In this document: in pieces, positions 5,715-10,246 of the stretch
Layout: the number at the start of each line of letters is the position of its first letter
Position numbering within the stretch: the stretch's first letter is position 1
Assembly (NCBI GenBank): GCA_023433985.1
Contig: JAEYTN010000321.1
Span: forward strand, 1 to 10,246
Direction: 5' to 3'
Source: Pseudomonadota bacterium
GTDB lineage: Bacteria > Pseudomonadota > Alphaproteobacteria > Rhizobiales > Devosiaceae
DNA: 10,246 nt
The notes under the pieces: generated by a model
What the model saw: only the letters and a program-made list of their open reading frames with translations
What the model was told of the DNA's origin: nothing
The model's database searches: none
Position numbers and translations under genes: made by a program

Positions 5715-6120
5715 GTCTGACGTGGGCTTTATCGACGAAGCCGGCGCGGTCGACGTTGCGGCCGAGATGGCCGACGTTCTGCTCCGTAAGGTGCATCGTG
5801 GGCCGGGGGATACCGTCGAGGCCGCGATGCACCGGGCCGAACAGGCGTACGGCATCCCGAAGGAAACCTTCTGGACCCTTCGTTACAGACGCCCGAAGGC
5901 GATGATGGTCTTCGCGTGGCACCAGCTGAAATCCGTCTACGACGCCACCTGCGCGGCGCAGGAAGCAAGGCTACGGCATGAGCTTGAAATATCGAAACTT
6001 CTTCCGGCCACCCCTGCTCGTCAGGCTCTTGTGGCTGAGGTTGAAGCTCTTCTGGGACCGGGTGACCGAGAGGTGGTCCCGACGCCGATCCACCGATCGG
6101 CCCGACGAATAGCGGGATAG
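5713..6120 (+). CDS. Conserved-looking hypothetical protein at the head of the replication region
   Basis: A 135-residue protein with a GGGGA ribosome binding site five bases before the ATG at 5713. The frame is open further upstream but lacks a sensible start. Residues 33-70 (DTVEAAMHRAEQAYGIPKET, then FWTLRYRRPKAMMVFAW) look like a compact helical DNA-binding unit. A charged helix follows (about 72-97), then LLPATPARQALVAEVEALLG and a basic C-terminus (HRSARRIAG). I recall related uncharacterised proteins in rhizobial phage-like regions but cannot attach a function. It precedes the DnaB-N gene by 71 bases and is probably cotranscribed with the replication genes. Confidence 0.8.
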   Translation: MSDVGFIDEAGAVDVAAEMADVLLRKVHRGPGDTVEAAMHRAEQAYGIPKETFWTLRYRRPKAMMVFAWHQLKSVYDATCAAQEARLRHELEISKLLPATPARQALVAEVEALLGPGDREVVPTPIHRSARRIAG

Positions 6121-6128
6121 AGCCCGCT

Positions 6129-6167
6129 GAGCCGGGGCGACGGGCAGCAACAACCTCGTCCCGGCTC
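6129..6167. repeat. 12-bp hairpin upstream of the DnaB-N gene
   Basis: GAGCCGGGGCGA (6129-6140) pairs with TCGTCCCGGCTC (6156-6167), with one G-T wobble and a 15-base loop. It occupies most of the 71-base gap and ends about 17 bases before the GGAGA ribosome binding site of the next gene. No T run follows. It may tune translation or message processing. Its geometry (long stem, 15-base loop) resembles the hairpin at 5465-5505. Confidence 0.55.
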
Positions 6168-6191
6168 CGACCTTCACGTTGGAGACCGCTA

Positions 6192-6605
6192 ATGGACGAC
6201 CAGATCGTCAACGGCGAAGCTTTGCCGTTTGTTCAGGTGGGCGTTCCAGCCGCCAAGGTGCTGGATCGAGCGTTCGAAATCGAGCTCGAAATCGCCATGC
6301 TCGGCGCCTGCGTCGCTGACCCGCTGGTAATCGACCAGATTGCCCCCATCGTCGAACCTGACGACTTCCTGGAGCCGATCAACGCTAGGCTGTTCGACGT
6401 GCTCCTCGGTCGGCGGCTCGACGGCGGCAAGATAGACGCCGCCCTGATCACCGACGTGGTGTCCGACGCGCTCCTCGAGGCAGAGGGGCCGGAGTTCGTC
6501 GAGCGCTACGTCGACAACATCCTGCGGCCTCGGGTCAAGCCGAAGCTCCCGAAAGCGTTCGCGATCAAGCTCCGCGCCAAGTCCAAGGAGAGGGCCGGCG
6601 CATGA
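6192..6605 (+). CDS. Stand-alone DnaB N-terminal domain protein
   Basis: A 137-residue protein. Residues 29-112 match the DnaB helicase N-terminal domain pattern: EIELEIAMLGACVADPLVID, then IAPIVEPDDFLEPINARLFD, a GGKIDAALITDVV turn and EFVERYVDNIL. In replicative helicases this domain forms the N-terminal collar that binds primase. Here no RecA-like ATPase domain follows: the chain ends in a basic tail (RPRVKPKLPKAFAIKLRAKS) and no Walker motifs appear. The ATG at 6192 has GGAGA seven bases upstream. The stop overlaps the next start as ATGA. It may dock host DnaB or the element's own primase at the origin, acting as a loader or inhibitor. That role is inference, while domain identity is well supported by pattern. 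Confidence 0.8.
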   Translation: MDDQIVNGEALPFVQVGVPAAKVLDRAFEIELEIAMLGACVADPLVIDQIAPIVEPDDFLEPINARLFDVLLGRRLDGGKIDAALITDVVSDALLEAEGPEFVERYVDNILRPRVKPKLPKAFAIKLRAKSKERAGA

Positions 6606-7120
6606 GTGCCGAGGCGATGAAGTGGGCCAAGGAGCAGAAACTGACCGGGACCGCGAAGGTCACACTGCTGGCGCTCGCCTGGTATGCCAACACGAAGGGG
6701 GAGGCGTGGCCTTCCCAGCAGACCCTCGCTGATCACACTGGCCTTGGTGTTCGAACGATCCGGCGGGCCATGGCTGCCCTAGAAGCCTTGGGCGCGATCA
6801 AGCGCCGCGTAAGGAGCAAGGGGGCTGCGGGGCGCTCGTCGGATCACGTAGAGCTGCCACTGCAGCGGACCCTGCGAGTGCCAAAGAAGCCACGTCGAAG
6901 GTCCGTTCCAACCGGCCAATCTGGCCGCAAGGAAAAGGATAATTCGCAACCGGCCAATTTGTCCGTTCCAACCGGCCAATCTGGCCGGGGAATAGGAAGT
7001 GATCAACAGACACTTATCCAAGAAGGGGCCGAGGGTAGAAGTGATACTCTAGGGGCAGAACCAGCTGACGCGGCCCTGCCTTGGACCGGCTTCAAGGTCA
7101 TCGCCGGGGGTCGCTCATGA
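6602..7120 (+). CDS. Winged-HTH replication initiator-like protein containing the probable origin
   Basis: A 172-residue protein. Residues about 8-72 form a helix-turn-helix of the phage replication type (TGTAKVTLLALAWYANTKGE, WPSQQTLADHTGLGVRTIRR, AMAALEALGAIKRR). The pattern, with an initial helix, a GEAWPSQ turn and a wing of Lys/Arg, is typical of initiators and O-like proteins of temperate phages. The C-terminal half is low in complexity and contains SVPTGQSGR twice (101-109, 121-129), because the underlying DNA carries repeats. It overlaps both neighbours as ATGA (6602 and 7117), so the replication genes are translationally coupled. It is expected to bind the internal repeats and recruit the helicase and primase. 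The initiator role is inferred from fold, neighbours and repeats. Confidence 0.78.
   Translation: MSAEAMKWAKEQKLTGTAKVTLLALAWYANTKGEAWPSQQTLADHTGLGVRTIRRAMAALEALGAIKRRVRSKGAAGRSSDHVELPLQRTLRVPKKPRRRSVPTGQSGRKEKDNSQPANLSVPTGQSGRGIGSDQQTLIQEGAEGRSDTLGAEPADAALPWTGFKVIAGGRS
6901..7022 (+). other. Probable replication origin: three dyad iterons plus DnaA-box-like site
   Basis: A perfect 27-bp direct repeat occupies 6901-6927 and 6961-6987, exactly 60 bases apart. Each contains the dyad CGGCCA-ATC-TGGCCG (6913-6927 and 6973-6987). A third, slightly imperfect dyad, CGGCCA-ATT-TGTCCG, lies between them at 6951-6965. All three are preceded by AAC (shared core AACCGGCCAAT). Downstream, TTATCCAAG at 7014-7022 matches seven of nine bases of the DnaA box. 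Lambda has its origin iterons inside gene O, and many plasmids use iterons bound by their initiator, so this is a candidate origin. The repeats also encode a repeated nonapeptide. Confidence 0.6.
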
Positions 7121-8580
7121 CCCGGCAGCTCTACGACCACCAGCTGCGGGCGATCGAACTGCTGCGGCAGTCGCTGCGCAGCGGGCATACCAGGCCCATG
7201 CTGATGGCACCTACCGGCTTCGGCAAAACCCTGACCGCCTCGCAGATCATCCGCAACGCCTTGGACAAGGGCAAGAAGGTTGCGTTCACCGTGCCGTCGA
7301 TCTCGCTGATCGACCAGACCGTGGAGGAGTTCGGAAAAGAGGGCATCACCCAGATCGGCGTAGTGCAAGCCGACCATCCGCTAACTGACGCCAGCCAGCC
7401 GGTGCAGGTGTGTTCGGTTCAGACGCTCAACCGCCGGCAGTTTCCATGGGTCGACCTGGTGCTCGTCGATGAGGCGCATGAGCAGCACAAGGCAATCTGG
7501 CGCTGGATGATGGAGCGGCAGTCGATCCCCTTCATCGGCCTGAGCGCGACGCCCTGGTCCCGCGGCCTCGGTCGGCACTACGATGATCTGCTGATCGCCG
7601 CCACGACCCGAGACCTAATAGACCGCGGCTACTTGTCGAAGTTCCGCGTCTTCGCACCGACGCATCCCGACCTGAAGGGCGTGCACACGGTGGCCGGTGA
7701 CTACCACGAAGGCGAGCTCGCCGCCGCGATGGACAAGCCTACGCTCACGGCCGACATCGTGTCGACCTGGATGCGGCTCGGCGAGAACCGGCCGACCTTC
7801 TGCTTCGCCGTCAACAGGGCGCATGCCCGAAGCCTCGAGGCGGAGTTCGAGCGTGCGGGGGTCACCACCGGCTATATCGACGCCTACACCGAACGGGAAG
7901 AGCGCACCCGGATCGGACTGGCCTTCAATGCCGGCCGCATCAAGGTGGTGGTCAACGTCGGGGTACTCACTCGCGGAATCGACTGGGACGTGCGGTGCCT
8001 AGTCATGGCCCGCCCCACGAAGTCGGAACAGCTCTTCGTCCAGATCATCGGGAGGGCTCTGCGCAATGCACCGGGCAAAGAGGATGCCCTGATCCTCGAT
8101 CACTCGGACACCACCCTCAAGCTCGGCTTCGTCATGGACATCCATCACGAGCACCTGGATACCGAGCGCCCCATCGAGGCGTCGAGCCGTCGACCGGAGA
8201 AGGCGGTCAAGGTGCCGAAGGAATGCCCATCGTGTCACTTCCTCAAGCCGGCCGGGGTGCACAAGTGCCCTGACTGCGGGTTCGAACCGGTGCGTCGGCA
8301 GTCTGTCGAGACGGTCGACGGCGATCTGGTGCAGCTGTCGGGTAAGGCGCGGACATTCACGCAAGTCGAGAAGCAGCGCTTCTGGTCAGGGCTGCTCTGG
8401 TACGTGGAGAACCGCGGCAAGTCGGACGGCTGGGCCGCGCACAAGTACAAGGATCGCTTCGGCGTCTGGCCTCGGGGCCTCCGGGCGATAGCTATGGAAC
8501 CAGACCAGCTGTGCCGCAACTGGGTGAAGGCGGCAGCCATCAAGTGGGCGAAGGCCCAGGAGCGCGCCCATGCAGCGTGA
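7117..8580 (+). CDS. SF2 DEAH-box helicase with C-terminal zinc ribbon
   Basis: A 487-residue superfamily 2 helicase. Visible motifs: Q-like N-terminus LYDHQLRAIELL, motif I APTGFGKT (31-38), motif II DEAH (118-121), motif III SAT (143-145), a second RecA domain with NVGVLTRGIDWD (280-291) and motif VI QIIGRALR (309-316). After the helicase core comes a four-cysteine zinc ribbon (Cys370, Cys373, Cys384, Cys387) and a C-terminal region rich in Trp and Lys (FWSGLLWYVENRGKSDGWAA). The layout resembles phage RecG/RadD-like DEAD/DEAH proteins that remodel or unwind DNA. ATG at 7117 overlaps the preceding stop; the open frame upstream belongs to that overlap. It probably provides unwinding at the element's origin, since no DnaB ATPase is encoded here. 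The replicative role is inferred. Confidence 0.92.
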   Translation: MTRQLYDHQLRAIELLRQSLRSGHTRPMLMAPTGFGKTLTASQIIRNALDKGKKVAFTVPSISLIDQTVEEFGKEGITQIGVVQADHPLTDASQPVQVCSVQTLNRRQFPWVDLVLVDEAHEQHKAIWRWMMERQSIPFIGLSATPWSRGLGRHYDDLLIAATTRDLIDRGYLSKFRVFAPTHPDLKGVHTVAGDYHEGELAAAMDKPTLTADIVSTWMRLGENRPTFCFAVNRAHARSLEAEFERAGVTTGYIDAYTEREERTRIGLAFNAGRIKVVVNVGVLTRGIDWDVRCLVMARPTKSEQLFVQIIGRALRNAPGKEDALILDHSDTTLKLGFVMDIHHEHLDTERPIEASSRRPEKAVKVPKECPSCHFLKPAGVHKCPDCGFEPVRRQSVETVDGDLVQLSGKARTFTQVEKQRFWSGLLWYVENRGKSDGWAAHKYKDRFGVWPRGLRAIAMEPDQLCRNWVKAAAIKWAKAQERAHAA

Positions 8581-9499
8581 CCGCGCACCTCTGAAGGATC
8601 GGGCTCGCGGCCGGTGGAAGGAAATCCTGCCGCACTTCGGCGTCGACTCGCGCCACCTGGACGGCAAGCACCACCCCTGCCCCATGCCGGGTTGCGGCGG
8701 CAAGGATCGCTGGAGGTTCGACAACCTCAACGGTGAAGGCACGTCGATCTGCGGCCAGTGCGGCTCGCGCTCGGGTATCACCCTGGCGATGGAACTGCGG
8801 GGCGCCGACTTCGCCACGGTCGCGGCGGAGATCGAGAAGATCATCGGCGACAACCCGCCGATCCTCGATGCCGCGCCTGAGAAAGGCGTGGCTGAGAAGG
8901 TTGCAGAGGCGAAGGAACTGTGGCGATCGGGCGTGAGGATCAGCAACGGGGATCCCGTCGACCAGTATCTGCGCCGGCGGGTTGGGCAGTACCAGCCCAC
9001 CCGAGCGCTGAAGTTCATCCCGGCCACGCCGTTCAGCGGCACAACCTACCCGGCCATGATTTCGGGCTACGCCGATGTGTTCGGCGATCTGGCGGGGGTG
9101 CAGCGCACGTTTCTCACCGCGGACGGGTACAAGGCGGCGCTCGACCCGGCGCGGTGGAACACGGGCACCCTGCCCGATGGCGGCGCGATCCGCCTGGCGC
9201 CCCACGACGCCGTGCTCGGGATTGCCGAGGGCGTAGAAACGGCGCTCGCGGCGGCTAGGCTCTACAACGTGCCGGTATGGGCGGCGCTGAACGAGAACCG
9301 CCTTGAGGCATGGCAGCCGCCGGAAGGCGTGAACGACATCATCATCTTCGGGGATTCGGACGCCAACTGCGTTGGGCAGGCTGCGGCCTACGCCCTGGGC
9401 AAGCGCCTGAGCCGCGACAAGACCAAGAACGTGCAGGTGCTACTGCCCCCGGAAGTCGGGATGGATTTCAACGATGTGCTGGCAAGGGCGGCGGCATGA
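8570..9499 (+). CDS. Zinc-finger/Toprim primase
   Basis: A 309-residue DNA primase-like protein of the phage/plasmid type. The N-terminal zinc-binding module uses Cys37, Cys42, Cys61 and Cys64 (HHPCPMPGCGGKDRWRF, then ICGQCG). After a linker, the Toprim domain shows IAEGVETALAA with Glu220 and IIIFGDSDANCVGQ with Asp262 and Asp264, the metal-binding acidic set. DFNDVLA at the end matches the D(W/F)ND signature of Toprim primases. It makes RNA primers at the element's origin. The ATG overlaps the helicase stop by 11 bases, so expression is coupled. It lacks a fused helicase domain, unlike P4 alpha or T7 gp4, consistent with the helicase being a separate neighbour. Confidence 0.92.
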   Translation: MQRDRAPLKDRARGRWKEILPHFGVDSRHLDGKHHPCPMPGCGGKDRWRFDNLNGEGTSICGQCGSRSGITLAMELRGADFATVAAEIEKIIGDNPPILDAAPEKGVAEKVAEAKELWRSGVRISNGDPVDQYLRRRVGQYQPTRALKFIPATPFSGTTYPAMISGYADVFGDLAGVQRTFLTADGYKAALDPARWNTGTLPDGGAIRLAPHDAVLGIAEGVETALAAARLYNVPVWAALNENRLEAWQPPEGVNDIIIFGDSDANCVGQAAAYALGKRLSRDKTKNVQVLLPPEVGMDFNDVLARAAA

Positions 9500-9507
9500 C
9501 GGGCTCG

Positions 9508-9535
9508 CGCGCGCACATGCATGCAGGTGCGCGTG
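9508..9535. terminator. GC-rich hairpin between convergent genes
   Basis: CGCGCGCAC (9508-9516) pairs with GTGCGCGTG (9527-9535), with one G-T pair and a 10-base loop ATGCATGCAG. It lies in the 59-base space between the convergent primase and Arc-like genes and could end transcription from either side, though neither side has a T run. Bases 9506-9525 alternate strictly pyrimidine-purine, a tract able to adopt Z-DNA. Confidence 0.35.
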
Positions 9536-9558
9536 CACCCGCGCCGCGCGCGAAGCGG

Positions 9559-9945
9559 CTAAGGGTCTCGGTCCTCGGGCTTCCCGGCCCAGTCCTCATC
9601 CGACATGGCTTCGAACTTGCCGAGCAGGTTGTTGTAGTACTGCGTCGCGTCATCCCGCGCGGGCCGGAGCGGGTGAAGCATGTCTCGCATGCGCTTAGGA
9701 ACTCGATCGCCTGCAGCGTCGAGAAGTCCGGCGAGCAGGGACTGATAAAACTCGCGCTCCTGCCGCTGGTCTTCGATCAGGTCGATCACTGTTTTGTCGC
9801 GGGTGAAGCTCTCCCCCAGCCGCTTGATGATCTCAGCGGTAAGCGAGCGGCCGCTCGCATCAGCAGCCACTTGCAGCTTGTCCTTGATGGACGCTGGCAT
9901 GCGGAAGTTCACCTGCAGCGGCGGGTCAGGAAGTTTTTTCGCCAT
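9559..9945 (-). CDS. Arc-like ribbon-helix-helix DNA-binding protein
   Basis: A 128-residue regulator. Residues 10-48 fit the Arc/MetJ ribbon-helix-helix: beta strand LQVNFRMP, helix ASIKDKLQVAADASG, then SLTAEIIKRLGESF. A long charged helix (about 50-75) and a C-terminal extension (YYNNLLGKFEAMSDEDWAG) follow. The ATG at 9945 is chosen over a TTG at 9963 because it places the ribbon normally; a ribosome binding site is not obvious. It converges on the primase gene and diverges from a second ribbon-helix-helix gene. It probably represses one or both divergent promoters through the AGCA-N3-TGCT palindromes between them. Phage Arc and Mnt set the precedent, but the actual target is inferred. 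Confidence 0.85.
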   Translation of the reverse strand: MAKKLPDPPLQVNFRMPASIKDKLQVAADASGRSLTAEIIKRLGESFTRDKTVIDLIEDQRQEREFYQSLLAGLLDAAGDRVPKRMRDMLHPLRPARDDATQYYNNLLGKFEAMSDEDWAGKPEDRDP

Positions 9946-9949
9946 GCGC

Positions 9950-9958
9950 TGTGGATAA
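9950..9958 (-). promoter_or_regulatory. Perfect DnaA box
   Basis: The minus strand reads TTATCCACA, identical to the E. coli consensus DnaA box, four bases upstream of the Arc-like ATG. It may link expression of this regulator to host DnaA, or contribute to a second replication-control site. A single 9-mer can occur by chance in 10 kb at low probability. Confidence 0.5.
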
Positions 9959-10009
9959 AGCAAAAAGCTATAGACGGCAACAAAGCAACTTGCTATAAAG
10001 CATTATGCT
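9959..10009. promoter_or_regulatory. Operator array: AGCA-N3-TGCT palindromes between divergent regulators
   Basis: Two perfect 11-bp palindromes of the same design, AGCAACTTGCT (9984-9994) and AGCATTATGCT (9999-10009), start 15 bases apart. A near copy, AGCAAAAAGCT (9959-9969), lies closer to the Arc-like gene. They overlap the predicted -10 and start site of the rightward promoter. Ribbon-helix-helix dimers bind short, tandemly spaced palindromic or direct subsites, so these are likely targets of one or both flanking regulators. Confidence 0.6.
9971..9999 (+). promoter_or_regulatory. Rightward promoter of the CopG-like gene
   Basis: TAGACG (9971-9976) and TATAAA (9994-9999) are 17 bases apart, with four of six and five of six matches to the sigma-70 consensus. 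The expected start near 10006 leaves a leader of about 20 bases containing GGAG before the GTG at 10027. Both perfect palindromes overlap the -10 or start site, so repression by a flanking ribbon-helix-helix protein is plausible. Confidence 0.5.
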
Positions 10010-10026
10010 ACAACGGAGTAGGAGCA

Positions 10027-10206
10027 GTGCCGAAACAGGTAAACTTCCGCCTTCCCGACGACTGCATCGCCTTCATCGCCGAACAGGCGGAGCGTGATGC
10101 CAGCTCTCAGACTTCGGTCATCGTCCGCGCCATTCGCGCGATGCGGGACCGGCAGAAAACCGAAGGGGCCAGCGCGCCAACGCCAGCCCCTTCATCCACC
10201 AACTGA
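10027..10206 (+). CDS. Small CopG/Arc-type ribbon-helix-helix protein
   Basis: A 59-residue protein with GTG start at 10027 and GGAG eight bases upstream. The chain opens (M)PKQVNFRLP, a ribbon strand much like the QVNFRMP of the divergent gene, followed by helix DDCIAFIAEQAERDA, turn SSQ and helix TSVIVRAIRAMRDRQ. A Pro/Ala/Ser tail of about 16 residues ends the protein. The reading frame is open far upstream, but only this start gives the complete fold and a ribosome binding site. It is a probable DNA-binding autoregulator controlling itself and the rightward genes that follow. The final codons contain an 8-bp GAAGGGGC/GCCCCTTC inverted repeat (10162-10193). Confidence 0.78.
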   Translation: MPKQVNFRLPDDCIAFIAEQAERDASSQTSVIVRAIRAMRDRQKTEGASAPTPAPSSTN

Positions 10207-10230
10207 AAAACCTCTTCCAGGAGATTTCCA

Positions 10231-10246
10231 ATGGCTAAGGCCACTC
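10231..10246 (+). CDS. Start of a further gene, cut by the window end
   Basis: An AGGAG ribosome binding site seven bases before the ATG at 10231 introduces a frame reading MAKAT before the window ends. It follows the CopG-like gene by 24 bases and is probably cotranscribed. Five residues are too few to identify the product. Confidence 0.6.

Larger units (their letters stand above)
1990..10246. mobile_element. Integrated temperate phage or phage-like element (right end not in window)
   Basis: Everything right of the tRNA has phage architecture. A site-specific serine recombinase abuts the tRNA, with small overlapping genes behind it. A CI-like/Cro-like divergent pair flanks an operator region. 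A rightward replication cluster follows (DnaB-N protein, winged-HTH initiator-like protein with internal repeats, SF2 helicase, Toprim primase), then ribbon-helix-helix regulators. No capsid, tail, lysis or conjugation gene falls in the window, so a complete prophage, a satellite and an integrative plasmid-like island all remain possible. The regulator region, about 4213-5090, is visibly richer in A/T than the flanks. Confidence 0.85.

Noticed and set aside
5031..5720. Plus-strand frame spanning the Cro-like gene and the leader, with ATG at 5346 just after the Cro-like stop
   Set aside because: Codon third positions turn T-rich past about 5560, the product is His/Arg-rich without a recognisable pattern, and the opposite strand looks more protein-like.
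6901..6987. CRISPR-like pair of 27-bp repeats with a 33-bp spacer
   Set aside because: Only two copies, in frame within a coding sequence, and the spacer holds a third diverged copy of the core dyad. No cas genes nearby. An iteron array fits better.
8386..9205. Two long minus-strand frames opposite the helicase end and primase
   Set aside because: They are shadows of the primase, whose zinc and Toprim motifs are intact on the plus strand.
10162..10193. GAAGGGGC/GCCCCTTC hairpin as terminator
   Set aside because: It lies before the stop codon of the CopG-like gene, has a 16-base loop and no T run, and the next gene begins shortly after.
9310..10206. 298-codon plus frame ending in the CopG-like protein
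   Set aside because: The upstream part is out of frame with the primase and antisense to the Arc-like gene. Only the last 60 codons, from the GTG at 10027, form a supported gene.
1990..10246. Right attachment site or second tRNA 3' end
   Set aside because: I looked for another copy of the T-arm/acceptor sequence and saw none, so the element's right end is outside the window.

Overview
The window looks like the junction between an alphaproteobacterial chromosome and an integrated temperate phage or phage-like element. GC content is high and coding frames show strong G/C third positions. The initiator tRNA has an A-U, G-C, G-C anticodon-stem pattern known from rhizobial relatives. This favours Hyphomicrobiales, but the genus cannot be fixed from the sequence alone.

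The chromosomal flank (1-1989) holds the N-terminal 271 residues of a Tas-type aldo/keto reductase on the minus strand. Next comes a secreted protein of unknown function with a probable TTG start, then a terminator, a strong stable-RNA-type promoter and an initiator tRNA-fMet gene with encoded CCA. The element begins at the 3' end of this tRNA. Its large serine recombinase gene runs toward the tRNA, and its last six codons and stop codon are antisense to it. No second copy of the tRNA end is present, so the right boundary lies beyond the window.

The left arm of the element (1968-4212) is a minus-strand operon of four overlapping genes: three small proteins of unknown function followed by the recombinase. 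The switch region (4328-5344) has a leftward CI-like repressor and a rightward Cro-like HTH protein, divided by a control region containing a 16-bp inverted repeat (15/16 identical). The repressor has an S24-like C-terminal domain with Ala where the catalytic Ser is expected.

The right arm is a replication module. It contains a conserved hypothetical protein, a stand-alone DnaB N-terminal domain protein, a winged-HTH initiator-like protein, an SF2 DEAH helicase with a zinc ribbon, and a zinc-finger/Toprim primase. The last four genes run from 6192 to 9499, and each of the three junctions between them overlaps. The initiator-like gene carries three copies of a 15-bp dyad (two inside a perfect 27-bp direct repeat) and a DnaA-box-like site, so it probably contains the replication origin, as lambda O does. 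After the primase come two divergent ribbon-helix-helix genes separated by AGCA-N3-TGCT palindromes and a perfect DnaA box. The window ends with the start of another gene at 10231.

In short: the recombinase operon integrates and perhaps excises the element, the CI/Cro-like pair decides its state, the replication genes copy it, and the ribbon-helix-helix pair probably regulates downstream genes. No structural phage genes, defence genes or CRISPR arrays are visible here.
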